DNA from: Bacteroidaceae bacterium
Lineage (GTDB): Bacteria; Bacteroidota; Bacteroidia; Bacteroidales; Bacteroidaceae
Assembly (NCBI GenBank): GCA_024683455.1
Contig: JAIKYE010000046.1
Span: 1-56,691 of the forward strand
DNA: 56,691 bases
Direction of reading: 5' to 3'
Shown here: piece after piece, positions 35,901-44,687 of the stretch
Layout: every line of letters starts with the position of its first letter
Position numbering within the stretch: the first letter of the stretch is position 1
Position numbers and translations under genes: made by a program
Notes under the pieces: model-generated
Seen by the model: the letters and a program-made list of their open reading frames with translations, nothing else
The model's database searches: none
Told to the model about the DNA's origin: nothing

Positions 35901-38900
35901 ATGACAAAAAGAACAACAACGCTGATGACAGTGCTCGTCTTGTTGATGAGCACCATCGTGGCGCAAACAGAGGAAAGAGTCTTTTACATTGATTTCGGCC
36001 AGAACAATGTGGCCAATCAGGGATTCCTTACCAATAAGGATTCCAACGGCAACCAGTGGAACAATCTGCATGGCAAGGGAACAGGGGCGCCGGATAAAGC
36101 GTATGCGTTGACCAAGATAGACCTTGTTAGCGCCGATGGTGCAACGTCAGATATAAAATTGCAGATAGGAACCACCTTCTCTACCAACGGATATAGTAAC
36201 GGCGGACTTCAGTCCCCCAAGAAAGCATTGTTGGGCGACCTTGCTATACAGTCGGCTACGCAGGATTATATTTTTATGGAAAACTCACAGGACTATGGAG
36301 TGCTGCATTTTACTGGTTTGAATCCTGAGAAAGCCTATCGCTTCCATAGCTTTGGAAGTCGCACCTCGGACGATGCACGTGTAGCCTGGTTCACTTTCAC
36401 TGGCGAGAATGTTTGGGCGGGCGAGATGCAGATGGGCGGCTCCAAAATAGGTGATGGAGGCTATAACGGTAATAACAACAAGATACTTGTCTCTGACCCA
36501 GTATTCCCCGACCGTGACGGAAACATTGACCTGAATATCTGCAAGAAGACCAAGGGCGTAATGGTCTATCTGAATTGTATGAAGATAGAGGAGCTTTCCG
36601 GTTTGGATCGTCCCAATCAGGAACTTCAGTTGGCACAGAAGTTTTATATCGATTTCGGCGAGACCGGCAACTCTACACGCGGTCATCAGACTAGCTCCAA
36701 AGACAAGAATGGGAATTATTGGACCAACCTCTCATCTGGCGTCAGCACGAGCAACGCTATCTCCGCCAAGACATTAGCTCTGAAGAATTCGGCTGGTAGT
36801 ACGGCATCCAAATACCGTATTGTCACAACCTGCACCCAATATACCAATGGTATCAATGCAGGTGGAAACAACAGTCCGTCGGAGGAGATGTTGGGTGACC
36901 TTGCTATCCAAACGGCTACGGAGGACTATATGTTCATAGACAATGGCGACCTTCGTCCCTTTAAGTTCGCGAAACTGAATAAAGATAACTGTTACAAGCT
37001 GTACATATATGGTACCCGAAACCATAGCGACAATCGTATCACGCAGTACACCATAGAGGGCCAGCGTACGTGGAGCGGTGGTCAGGTTACCTCTGGTAAT
37101 AGTGTGGGAGGTGAAGGTAATAACGGAAATGTTCGCAATATCCTTGTTACAGATTATATCTATCCCAATCGCAATGGTGAGATTGTTGTCAACTTCCAGC
37201 GTGTGACGGGTATGGCACACATCAGTGCCATGAAGATAGAGGAATACACGGGTGGAACCCGTCCCGAAGATCCTTGGGAGTTTACAGAACTTACCCTCTC
37301 AGGAAATGCCGAGGAGGCAAAGTTTAAGCCTGTTGGTTCCAACCGTTACCAGGCATACGCTAAGCTGACGAAAGGAACTTTCCTCCTGACAGGAATAACT
37401 GCTGATGGAGAGGTGACGCTCGATGGCACTGCCGAAAACGATTGTGTGGCTCGTATAACGCTCGATGCAGGTACAAAGACCATTGACATATTGCCTGTAA
37501 CCATGAATGTGAGAGGTAATATGGGGGCAGGGAATCCCCAGATAGCCTATAAGGCAGGAGGCGTTTGGGAATCTGAGGTAACACTCAAGGAAACGTCATC
37601 ACAGCAGTGGGTGGATAAGACCATGTATTTCGCCCTGAACAATTCCGACGAGCTGGCTATAAAACGACTGAAGGGTGCTTCATCGCGCTATGCCTTGGGT
37701 ATGCCTGCAAACGGACAGGATACAGAAGATATTTATCAGAATGCAGGAACCTATACCATTACCGTGGATATGACAAACGGCGTTTATGATATCTCGGCAC
37801 CTATCGACGAAAACCGCATCTCTGTCTTTGGCTCCAGCGTGGCCAACGGACAGGGGGCAACCGATTATAAGGGCTACCGCTATCTCTACGGCCAACATCT
37901 GATCCAACGATATCAGAAAGGCTTGTCTGACACCCGCTTCTATACCTCGAATGTATCTATAGGCGGCAATACCACCAATAATCTGTTGAACCGATATGAC
38001 GATCTTATTCGTGATTTTGGTCGATATGTTATCTTTGGCCTTTCTTTGGGCAACGAGGGTATTCATGGTGCCAGCGATCAAAACGCTATCTATACCCAGT
38101 GGCGCGACAATATGCTTAAGCTCATCAAGAAGGTACGTGCTGACGGAAAGATACCTGTGGTGATGAACAACTATACCCGTGGCGACTACAATGCCAGCGA
38201 CTACAGTTACGTAAAGAAGCTGAACCTGCTTATTCATGAGTGGGACGTGCCCTCTTTCAACTGTCTGGGAGCGATAGATAAGGGCGATGGTACATGGGCA
38301 GATGGTTATGTGTCCGATACCTATCATCAGAATACAGAGGGACATTATGAATTCTTCTGTTCTATGGTCCCTTCCCTCTTTGATGCACTCAAGGCTGGCA
38401 AGCCTATGCCCAAGCGTAATACAACCAACAGTATGAAACTGTATGCTGGTAAGTCCATACACTTTACGCCCGAGGGAACTACGCATCCCTTTACTGTCAC
38501 AGCTCGCGTAAAGGGAGGCGAGGGTCAGGTGCTGCGTGTTCGTTGTTCAGGTGGTTATGCCACAGTAAGTGTGGATGCCGAGGGAAAGGTGGTACTTGCC
38601 ACGCCCACGGGTGAGACCCTTACCAGCACACGTGCCATAACAGATACCAACTGGCATGATATCACGCTTACCAGCTACTATGCACAGAAGCGTACCCTTC
38701 TCTATCTCGACCGTACAAGTGCCGGGGAGCTTAATGTTCGACTGGGAGAAATCAAGGAAGTGGAGCTTGGCGGCTCAGAACGAGAAGCATCTGAACTTGT
38801 TTTCTGGCGCTCCGCTATGACACCAGACGAGATAACGGCTCACTGCAATGGCAAGATGCTGAAGTCCAGCCTCGAGATATATGTACCTCTCAGCGATGAG

Positions 38901-39104
38901 TCTCCCTTGGAGAATCTTGCCCAAAGTACCAATACTGTCACCGTCAAAGAAGACGCTACGGGCATAAACATGACTCAACCTTCATCTAACGGCTCCAGGC
39001 TTTCTGCCCAGGACTCTCAGTTGGTTTATGGCCTGTCGGGTCAGAGTATGACCAGAACGCAGAAAGGCGTGAATATTATCGGGGGCAAAAAGGTACTTTT
39101 TTGA
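35901..39104 (+). CDS. Secreted multidomain SGNH/GDSL-type hydrolase with C-terminal tail
   Basis: Signal peptide MTKRTTTLMTVLVLLMSTIVAQ. Two similar N-terminal domains begin FYIDFGQNNVANQG (about 29) and FYIDFGETGNSTRG (about 249), each with LGDLAIQ-AT-DY and an FTGENVW/IEGQRTW strand; they look like tandem beta-sandwich binding domains. A linker domain (about 450-640) precedes an SGNH core: catalytic Ser646 in SVFGSSVANGQG, GLSLGNEG, and the Asp/His block DTYHQNTEGH (D806, H809). A LamG-like domain (about 850-1000) and the tail YGLSGQSMTRTQKGVNIIGG follow. SGNH enzymes in Bacteroidales are often glycan esterases; the substrate here is unknown. Confidence 0.8.
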   Translation: MTKRTTTLMTVLVLLMSTIVAQTEERVFYIDFGQNNVANQGFLTNKDSNGNQWNNLHGKGTGAPDKAYALTKIDLVSADGATSDIKLQIGTTFSTNGYSNGGLQSPKKALLGDLAIQSATQDYIFMENSQDYGVLHFTGLNPEKAYRFHSFGSRTSDDARVAWFTFTGENVWAGEMQMGGSKIGDGGYNGNNNKILVSDPVFPDRDGNIDLNICKKTKGVMVYLNCMKIEELSGLDRPNQELQLAQKFYIDFGETGNSTRGHQTSSKDKNGNYWTNLSSGVSTSNAISAKTLALKNSAGSTASKYRIVTTCTQYTNGINAGGNNSPSEEMLGDLAIQTATEDYMFIDNGDLRPFKFAKLNKDNCYKLYIYGTRNHSDNRITQYTIEGQRTWSGGQVTSGNSVGGEGNNGNVRNILVTDYIYPNRNGEIVVNFQRVTGMAHISAMKIEEYTGGTRPEDPWEFTELTLSGNAEEAKFKPVGSNRYQAYAKLTKGTFLLTGITADGEVTLDGTAENDCVARITLDAGTKTIDILPVTMNVRGNMGAGNPQIAYKAGGVWESEVTLKETSSQQWVDKTMYFALNNSDELAIKRLKGASSRYALGMPANGQDTEDIYQNAGTYTITVDMTNGVYDISAPIDENRISVFGSSVANGQGATDYKGYRYLYGQHLIQRYQKGLSDTRFYTSNVSIGGNTTNNLLNRYDDLIRDFGRYVIFGLSLGNEGIHGASDQNAIYTQWRDNMLKLIKKVRADGKIPVVMNNYTRGDYNASDYSYVKKLNLLIHEWDVPSFNCLGAIDKGDGTWADGYVSDTYHQNTEGHYEFFCSMVPSLFDALKAGKPMPKRNTTNSMKLYAGKSIHFTPEGTTHPFTVTARVKGGEGQVLRVRCSGGYATVSVDAEGKVVLATPTGETLTSTRAITDTNWHDITLTSYYAQKRTLLYLDRTSAGELNVRLGEIKEVELGGSEREASELVFWRSAMTPDEITAHCNGKMLKSSLEIYVPLSDESPLENLAQSTNTVTVKEDATGINMTQPSSNGSRLSAQDSQLVYGLSGQSMTRTQKGVNIIGGKKVLF

Positions 39105-39142
39105 TAGGATAGAGGCGAGAGCCAGATACCCCCTCAAAAACC

Positions 39143-39178
39143 ATGAGCTTACTCGATCAATCAATCGAGTAAGCTCAT
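39143..39178. terminator. Long perfect hairpin between convergent genes
   Basis: ATGAGCTTACTCGAT (39143-39157) and ATCGAGTAAGCTCAT (39164-39178) form a 15-bp perfect stem around CAATCA. A partial third copy (AATCGAGTAAACTCA, from 39185) is followed by a second hairpin, TAAACTCA/TGAGTTTA (39192-39217). The T tracts are weak, but the position between two convergent genes fits termination. Confidence 0.6.
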
Positions 39179-39242
39179 TCGTTTAATCGAGTAAACTCAA
39201 ACGTTTTTGTGAGTTTAGCTCAGGTATTTCATGCAAATTTGT

Positions 39243-40283
39243 TCATAACTTAATGATTTTTTTTGTTAGTAATTTGTTTTTATAGTTAATCTTTACAATA
39301 TATGCTGCATTAGGCAGGCAATTAATATCAATCTTTTTCTCTGCGATATTCTTGCGCACCAACTTCCCATCCGATGAATAAATTTCCATCACAATATCAT
39401 TGCTATTGCAGCCTTCCACGGATATCAGATTATTATGTATAACTATCTCGCATTCATCACCTGAAATGTCGTCGATAGCATCTACAAGAAAATCGAGAAC
39501 ATCACTATCTGTAATATAATCATTCGTGCAAATTGTGTCGCCATTAACGCTACCATACTTATTCCCAGCTATGATAGAGAAAAAATTGTCACAGTCTAAT
39601 CCATCATATTCTAGTTGATAATTATTATTGCTCTTTCTTTGCACATTCATGCGTTCTCTCACTACAGCCCAATCAGGAACATACTTTACGCCGTCCCATC
39701 CTACAGTGAAGTAAACAAATATACAATTTTCCATTCTGTTAGATGTGAATGATAATGTAAGATGACTCAATGGATAATACCCCCATGCTTCATAATCAAA
39801 AGCGCCAACAAGAGATCCTTCTGTAACCTTTGGCCGCGAAGGCAGCACATTCAGTAAGAGGGGCATTTCGTCAATTAACGTTCCATCCTTGTATAATTCA
39901 ATAGAAGCACAGATATAGACGTTAGAATCATTTGGGAACTCCATATGTTTTAAAAAAGATTTACGAGGAAATAAATCAGGAGTAATAGTAAAGGAAAAAC
40001 TGCTTTCGCTCGTAGAGGATTCTGCTGCAGGTAATTTCTCTCCTTTATTGCCTACAAGGCAAAGCACCCATTGCACATTGGCACTCGTGCCATTCTGCAA
40101 ACTAAACGTGGGCGTTTCTCCATCAAGGAACGCATGAGAGTTATCCACGACATTACCATCCTTTAATTGGATTGCGGGATTTATGTTTTGAGAGTGACAG
40201 ATAAGCGTCATCATCAACGCCATACAGGTTATCATCCCAGACTTAACAAGTGCAAACATTCGCGCATTAAATAGTTTCTTCAT
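39243..40283 (-). CDS. Secreted protein with T9SS type A sorting domain
   Basis: I choose the start at 40283 (MKKLFNARMFALVKSG), followed by a hydrophobic segment MITCMALMMTLICHSQ as signal peptide; an ATG five codons upstream is possible. The body (about 40-250) has beta-rich features (TPTFSLQNGTSANVQWVL) but matches no family I know. The C-terminal 70 residues are a canonical Por/T9SS type A domain: VMEIYSSDGKLVRK, then LPNAAYIVKINYKNKLLTKK and a basic end. It should be secreted through the type IX system. It is the last of three exported-protein genes following the peptide-export operon. Confidence 0.75.
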   Translation of the reverse strand: MKKLFNARMFALVKSGMITCMALMMTLICHSQNINPAIQLKDGNVVDNSHAFLDGETPTFSLQNGTSANVQWVLCLVGNKGEKLPAAESSTSESSFSFTITPDLFPRKSFLKHMEFPNDSNVYICASIELYKDGTLIDEMPLLLNVLPSRPKVTEGSLVGAFDYEAWGYYPLSHLTLSFTSNRMENCIFVYFTVGWDGVKYVPDWAVVRERMNVQRKSNNNYQLEYDGLDCDNFFSIIAGNKYGSVNGDTICTNDYITDSDVLDFLVDAIDDISGDECEIVIHNNLISVEGCNSNDIVMEIYSSDGKLVRKNIAEKKIDINCLPNAAYIVKINYKNKLLTKKIIKL

Positions 40284-40367
40284 TTCCTTTGTGTGCATTT
40301 TATACCTAAATTCATTTTCATCACAAAATTACAACATTCTTTTCATGTGATGAAGAAATATTTCCAG

Positions 40368-41285
40368 TTATTCGTAATATATTAAGTCATTCTTTTCGTC
40401 TATAAGAACACGGCCTCGGAACATTGAAGGTCCGACAAAACCCAGATACTCTGTAATATTAAAAGCGGTGGTTATGGCAATAGGGATATTTAACACCTTT
40501 TTTTCTCCGATTTTATAGTTGTTTGCATCTAGACAATAAATGCTGGCAGTTATTATATTCCCTTTTTTGTCATCGGCATAAATAATCTTGAATTCTTTCT
40601 CTGACAAGAATTTCTTTACCTCAGGATTTTTGTAAAAAAGATATAACGGCATAGGGTTGCCTAAGTCGAGGATAAACTTACCCGATAAGCGACCATAATG
40701 GCCAAACTTGTCTGACACGAACAATTCTGATTCGAATATCGGTTTGGGATAGTATCCTACAATCTTGAATGATTTCATTTTAGATTTATCTATAGAACTC
40801 TCCCTTACCATATCCAGCATATTCTTCTTGAAATCCAGCTGAATAACGTATGCCGTAGAATCCTTCTCATTTTTCAGACGATGAATAGGAATTGCTATAT
40901 CTGTTTCACTTAGTATTTTATGTTTACCAACTACCCAGATACTTCCTCTGTAGCTTAAATCGCCAATACGTATCTTACCTTTCAGAAGTTGTTTAACCTG
41001 GGTTGTACCTAATTGATTCACAATCTCAGCTGGCGCAGAATCAATCTTTTCAAACTGACATTCATTAAAAAGTCTTTCAAATTCTGATTCCGAGATTAGG
41101 ATTCCGGGGATTCCGGATTCAGCAAGCAATCTTATATTCTCGTGTCCATTTACAGTCGCATCAAAATAATAAAAGCCCTTCTCTTTTGATAATTTAAAAC
41201 TGGTCTGAGCACAAAAACTTGACGAATATAAATACATGCCAAGAAAAAGAAACATGTATTGGATTGTACATCTTTTATGAATCAT
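40368..41285 (-). CDS. Exported retropepsin-like protein with altered active site
   Basis: A 305-residue protein with a probable signal peptide (MFLFLGMYLYSSSFCAQ near residues 11-27). The pattern FYYFDATVNGHENIRLLAES (read in part) and GKFILDLGNPMPLYLF resembles a bacterial aspartyl-protease (retropepsin) duplicate in which DTG/DSG motifs follow a strand. Here the first motif is AESGIPG (Glu in place of Asp) and the second is LDLGNP, so catalysis is doubtful. The late LGFVGPSMFRGRVLID also fits this fold (LGxxF/M). The assignment is by pattern only. Gene spacing suggests cotranscription with its neighbours. Confidence 0.55.
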   Translation of the reverse strand: MIHKRCTIQYMFLFLGMYLYSSSFCAQTSFKLSKEKGFYYFDATVNGHENIRLLAESGIPGILISESEFERLFNECQFEKIDSAPAEIVNQLGTTQVKQLLKGKIRIGDLSYRGSIWVVGKHKILSETDIAIPIHRLKNEKDSTAYVIQLDFKKNMLDMVRESSIDKSKMKSFKIVGYYPKPIFESELFVSDKFGHYGRLSGKFILDLGNPMPLYLFYKNPEVKKFLSEKEFKIIYADDKKGNIITASIYCLDANNYKIGEKKVLNIPIAITTAFNITEYLGFVGPSMFRGRVLIDEKNDLIYYE

Positions 41286-41338
41286 AAATAATAATTTGGA
41301 GTATACTATTATTGGTTACATTAAAATAACAAAATCGC

Positions 41339-42217
41339 CTAATACCATATCTGACGACTATATTTGGATATATAGCTGAATTTTCTTTCAACTACTTTTT
41401 TTATGTGATGGTGATGACGATTCGCAAAAAACAATGTCATTTTAGATTTACCCAGGCCATGGAATTCTGCAAAAGCATAGTGCTCGATTGTAACAGAATC
41501 TGCATCGAAAGTAAATACGGGCTCCAATTTTTTGAATTTTAGGTTTTGTAGAGAGTCAACTACTGCAAAGGTCTCGGCAACATGTCTCTTATACCTTTCT
41601 CCCTTTGCATCTACGAAATTGGGATTAAAATTCTCCGAAAAAAGGTCGTCTTCCCACGATTTCTTTATAAGAGAAATAATTGAGTCCACATCCTCTACAG
41701 ATGTTATTAGGTACGTTTGATTATAATTTGCATCGTTTCTCATTCCAAAAAGAATCGAAGATTTTTCCAACAGATATGCCTGCCAAATACTCATTTTAGT
41801 TCCGGTCAGGGATATCTTACTAAATGGATCTGTAAATGCCACTTGTTCCTTATTGGTAATATAAGGCATATTATTTTTCTTGCATTTTAAATAACGATGA
41901 TACTCCTTGTCGAAATATTCCTCATCTGGGCGATCTTGTTTTTTCTTGCGTACATACAGACGTAAACAAGAACTATCTCTTACTTTTAATGTCCAATACC
42001 GTCTAAAATCCGATAAGATATATTTGTTATTCAGCTTTAACTCTGTTAGCGGAGTTAGCAAAAAAGACAAATCATCTTTCTTCTGCAAGTCCCTTGAATG
42101 CGACTCTGCATTTGCGCAAAAATTATTTTTGACCGCAGTGTATTCCGGCTGTGCAAGGCTGGAAAGATTGATCATTATGAGGCCCAAAAAAATTAATTTT
42201 AGTCTTGGATTCTTCAT
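41339..42217 (-). CDS. Exported protein of unknown function
   Basis: Start taken at 42217 (MKNPRLKLIFLGLIMINLSSLAQ, a signal peptide); an in-frame ATG six codons upstream is possible. The 292-residue mature region is rich in Lys, Tyr and Asp and contains a His run in FANRHHHHIKKVV near the C-terminus. A TonB-like or energy-coupling role cannot be read from it, and I recognise no family. It begins a three-gene group of exported proteins downstream of the terminator at 42261-42324. Confidence 0.6.
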   Translation of the reverse strand: MKNPRLKLIFLGLIMINLSSLAQPEYTAVKNNFCANAESHSRDLQKKDDLSFLLTPLTELKLNNKYILSDFRRYWTLKVRDSSCLRLYVRKKKQDRPDEEYFDKEYHRYLKCKKNNMPYITNKEQVAFTDPFSKISLTGTKMSIWQAYLLEKSSILFGMRNDANYNQTYLITSVEDVDSIISLIKKSWEDDLFSENFNPNFVDAKGERYKRHVAETFAVVDSLQNLKFKKLEPVFTFDADSVTIEHYAFAEFHGLGKSKMTLFFANRHHHHIKKVVERKFSYISKYSRQIWY

Positions 42218-42260
42218 ATAATTATAACGTTTCAATCTAAATATATATTGTATGCTCTCT

Positions 42261-42324
42261 CGAAAAAAAAATTATATTATAATCTCCGCAATAACAATCG
42301 TATAATGATTGCATGCGGAGATTA
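42261..42324 (-). terminator. Hairpin and T-tract ending the export operon
   Basis: On the minus strand an 11-bp stem (TAATCTCCGCA at 42280-42290 with TGCGGAGATTA at 42314-42324), with a small inner stem CAATC/GATTG, is followed about 10 bases on by a run of nine T residues. It lies 20 bases past the stop of the GG-leader gene. Confidence 0.7.
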
Positions 42325-42343
42325 TGAGAAACAACGTTACAGA

Positions 42344-43168
42344 TTATCTATGATATTGTATTCCATAGAAATCAAACATATCTTCCCAGTTCATGTCATC
42401 TATATCATTTTGATACTTATAATCTGGGTCATCGGAGTATGATTCTTTTATGCCTGCCCATCTATCAACGAAGTCATCATACCAGTCTCCAATGCCTTCT
42501 TCAAACTTGTTTAGGTCAATTCCATTTTCATCTTCTATAGAACTCAACCAATCCGTAAAATCTTTCATAGAATCTCCTAAGAAATCTGAGTTCTCATCAT
42601 TTCCTGAGATGAAGTCCAGACTGCAGGATTGAAACTCAAGTGGAGCTTGCAAATCAAATTTATCCATGAGGCCTAAATCATATTGATCCAAGTGTCCCAA
42701 TTCATGATTAAGAGATGCTCTGTAATACCATGGTTCCCCAGGATAGGCAGGGTCGTAAGTTAAATATATCTTTCCTTCTTTAGCATTTGTTCGTCCATTA
42801 GTATTGCCTTTACTTGTAAAGAAAATACTTACCTTCCCGCTAAGCTTTCTATATTCGTATAATTGTTGAGCCGTCCCATTCAATGTGTTAATGATGTCTT
42901 CGAGAGAAAAAGGAAATGCTGTATTATCCTGATTTCCTTCATTGTCATCATGATTAGAATCGTGGTCATCCAGATTATTATCATCTCTGTTATCCACATC
43001 TGGATCAAACCCTGGGTCGAAACCAGAGTCGTCGTCTGGTGTAACAATCAGTTCTGGTAAATCTGTGGGGATGCCGTCGTTATAATAACCATCCCCACCC
43101 ATAATGGCCTTACACTCCTTGCTGTCCAATGCAGGAATGGACAACTTTAGAATTTCTAATGTTTTCAT
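42344..43168 (-). CDS. Double-glycine-leader exported protein with HELGH zincin motif
   Basis: A 274-residue protein and likely cargo of the PCAT exporter. Residues 1-25 form a bacteriocin-type leader with hydrophobic spacing and a Gly-Gly cleavage site (KAIMGG, 24-25). The mature part has a PELIVTP motif (38-44), an Asp-rich low-complexity stretch (45-82), a helical segment, and a putative zinc-peptidase motif HELGH (155-159) preceded by ASLN, then an acidic C-terminal half. A third zinc ligand was not identified with confidence. The PCAT peptidase would cut after GG25, giving a product of about 249 residues, large for this route. It could be a secreted metallopeptidase toxin or processing enzyme. 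It is the last gene before the terminator, 52 bases after the TolC-like gene. Confidence 0.75.
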   Translation of the reverse strand: MKTLEILKLSIPALDSKECKAIMGGDGYYNDGIPTDLPELIVTPDDDSGFDPGFDPDVDNRDDNNLDDHDSNHDDNEGNQDNTAFPFSLEDIINTLNGTAQQLYEYRKLSGKVSIFFTSKGNTNGRTNAKEGKIYLTYDPAYPGEPWYYRASLNHELGHLDQYDLGLMDKFDLQAPLEFQSCSLDFISGNDENSDFLGDSMKDFTDWLSSIEDENGIDLNKFEEGIGDWYDDFVDRWAGIKESYSDDPDYKYQNDIDDMNWEDMFDFYGIQYHR

Positions 43169-43210
43169 TGTTAAATGATTTTTTTGTTAGTAAATAAATA
43201 ATAGCTATTG

Positions 43211-43223
43211 TGAGAGACTCTCA
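43211..43223. repeat. Short perfect palindrome upstream of the GG-leader gene
   Basis: TGAGAGACTCTCA, overlapping the stop codon of the TolC-like gene and 42 bases before the GG-leader start codon. It could be a processing or regulatory hairpin that sets apart expression of the cargo gene. Confidence 0.4.
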
Positions 43224-44687
43224 TTCGTGATATAATACGATATTCTGTTCTATGTCATATAGTGCGTAATAACGATATTTGTATACATATGTGTAATACG
43301 ATTTAATTAGAGATAAGTAACTTAGATATGTTTGGCTGTACTGTGATTTAATTCTTATATATTGTTCTACGTTTATTCTCCCCAAATCAACACGTGTCTT
43401 CATGTTTGACATCTGCTTTATCAGCAATTTAAGAGTATGCCTGTATGCATTTATTGATTCTATCATAACATTTACGTTTAACAAATCTCTCGATATGCTA
43501 TGTCGAGCAGAAGACTTATCTAGTTGGTTTTGCTCATATAATTTTTCTAGTTCTAATTGTGCTATTTTATGTTTATAGTTTGCTATATTCCCGTCATAAA
43601 TGGGAACTGAAATAGTAAGAGCGATGTTGCTACTTGATATTCTATCCTTGAAAGTTTCACAGAAATTCTGAAACTGGGTGTTGTATCCTCCGCCCATTTC
43701 AAGCATGAAACTTGGAGCCTTATTCGCTTTTGTTTTTTTTACTTCTATCGTCTGTTGCATTTCTTTAAGTGTGTGAAGCTCGTCATAATTATACTTCATG
43801 CAGTTAGCAACAACATCATTCATATTAAAATAGAGTTGATGAAATGACCGACAACTATCAACAAATTCCACATAAGGTGTGTCTTCTTCTGGAAGACGTA
43901 ACAATTCACTGAATTTTTTGCGTGCAGCGTCTATTTCCACATTATTGTTGTAAATGCTATCACGAATGTATTCAATCTCTGTGTCTCGATAGTCTGATTC
44001 GGATATTCTTCCATCTTTTAACATGTGCCCAGCTTTAATAAAAATATATCTTGATAGTTTTAGATTGTCTCTGGCAACCTCATAGCTTTGTTGTTGAATT
44101 AATAAATCGAAAAAAGCATTAACGACATCGTATTTAATTTTTTCTTGCTCCTGAATAAGTGTAATTCCTTCAACTTTCTTTTCTTGTACATCTTGTCGTT
44201 TTGCCCATTTATACGGATTGTAGCTAAACAGACTTTGGCTATAAGATAGTTTTCCCAAATTAAGGTAGTAGGTATGAGTGTTAAAATTGTTAGTAAAATT
44301 ATCTAAACGACTCAGTCCCATAGAATATTTAAGCGTCCCTCCTGTGAATGGTATCAATTGGCTCACATCAAGACTCAGTGAAGATGTAGCATAGGTTCTG
44401 CTTCTGTATTCATAGCTTCCGTCGTACTGTGAAACAAGACTTATTGACTTGTCATAACTAGGAAGTTTCCCATTTAGAACGATATTGGGTATAATACTAT
44501 GAGCAAAAATCTTATGTTTCATGTTATATATTAATGAATCCTTCTTTAATAACTTGAAAGCATATGTGTCTGAGACAAGATTCAACACTTTTTCTAATGT
44601 ATAGTTTTCTCCTTGTGCGCATAATCCAATCTTAAAAAAGAGTAAAACTAGGATGGTAAGTTTGAATTTACACATACAATAATTCAT
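43221..44687 (-). CDS. TolC-like outer membrane efflux protein
   Basis: The start at 44687 (MNYCMCKFKLTILVLLFFKIGLCAQG) gives a good signal peptide; an upstream in-frame ATG at 44708 is also possible and would overlap the Nudix-ligase gene by 41 bases. The rest is helical with TolC-type marks: YTLEKVLNLVSD at the start, SLSLDVSQLIPFTGG, LDNFTNNFNTHTYYLNLG, NIALTISVPIYDGN, and a C-terminal helix with RVDLGRINVEQYIRIKSQYSQ. As the outer-membrane channel it completes the tripartite export path with the PCAT and HlyD-type proteins of the same operon. Confidence 0.85.
   Translation of the reverse strand: MNYCMCKFKLTILVLLFFKIGLCAQGENYTLEKVLNLVSDTYAFKLLKKDSLIYNMKHKIFAHSIIPNIVLNGKLPSYDKSISLVSQYDGSYEYRSRTYATSSLSLDVSQLIPFTGGTLKYSMGLSRLDNFTNNFNTHTYYLNLGKLSYSQSLFSYNPYKWAKRQDVQEKKVEGITLIQEQEKIKYDVVNAFFDLLIQQQSYEVARDNLKLSRYIFIKAGHMLKDGRISESDYRDTEIEYIRDSIYNNNVEIDAARKKFSELLRLPEEDTPYVEFVDSCRSFHQLYFNMNDVVANCMKYNYDELHTLKEMQQTIEVKKTKANKAPSFMLEMGGGYNTQFQNFCETFKDRISSSNIALTISVPIYDGNIANYKHKIAQLELEKLYEQNQLDKSSARHSISRDLLNVNVMIESINAYRHTLKLLIKQMSNMKTRVDLGRINVEQYIRIKSQYSQTYLSYLSLIKSYYTYVYKYRYYALYDIEQNIVLYHE

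Noticed and set aside
39248..43190. Shared stretch of GATTTTTTTGTTAGTAA near 39255 and 43172
   Set aside because: It is low-complexity (T7-T8) and coding in one place but non-coding in the other; chance similarity in AT-rich DNA is enough.
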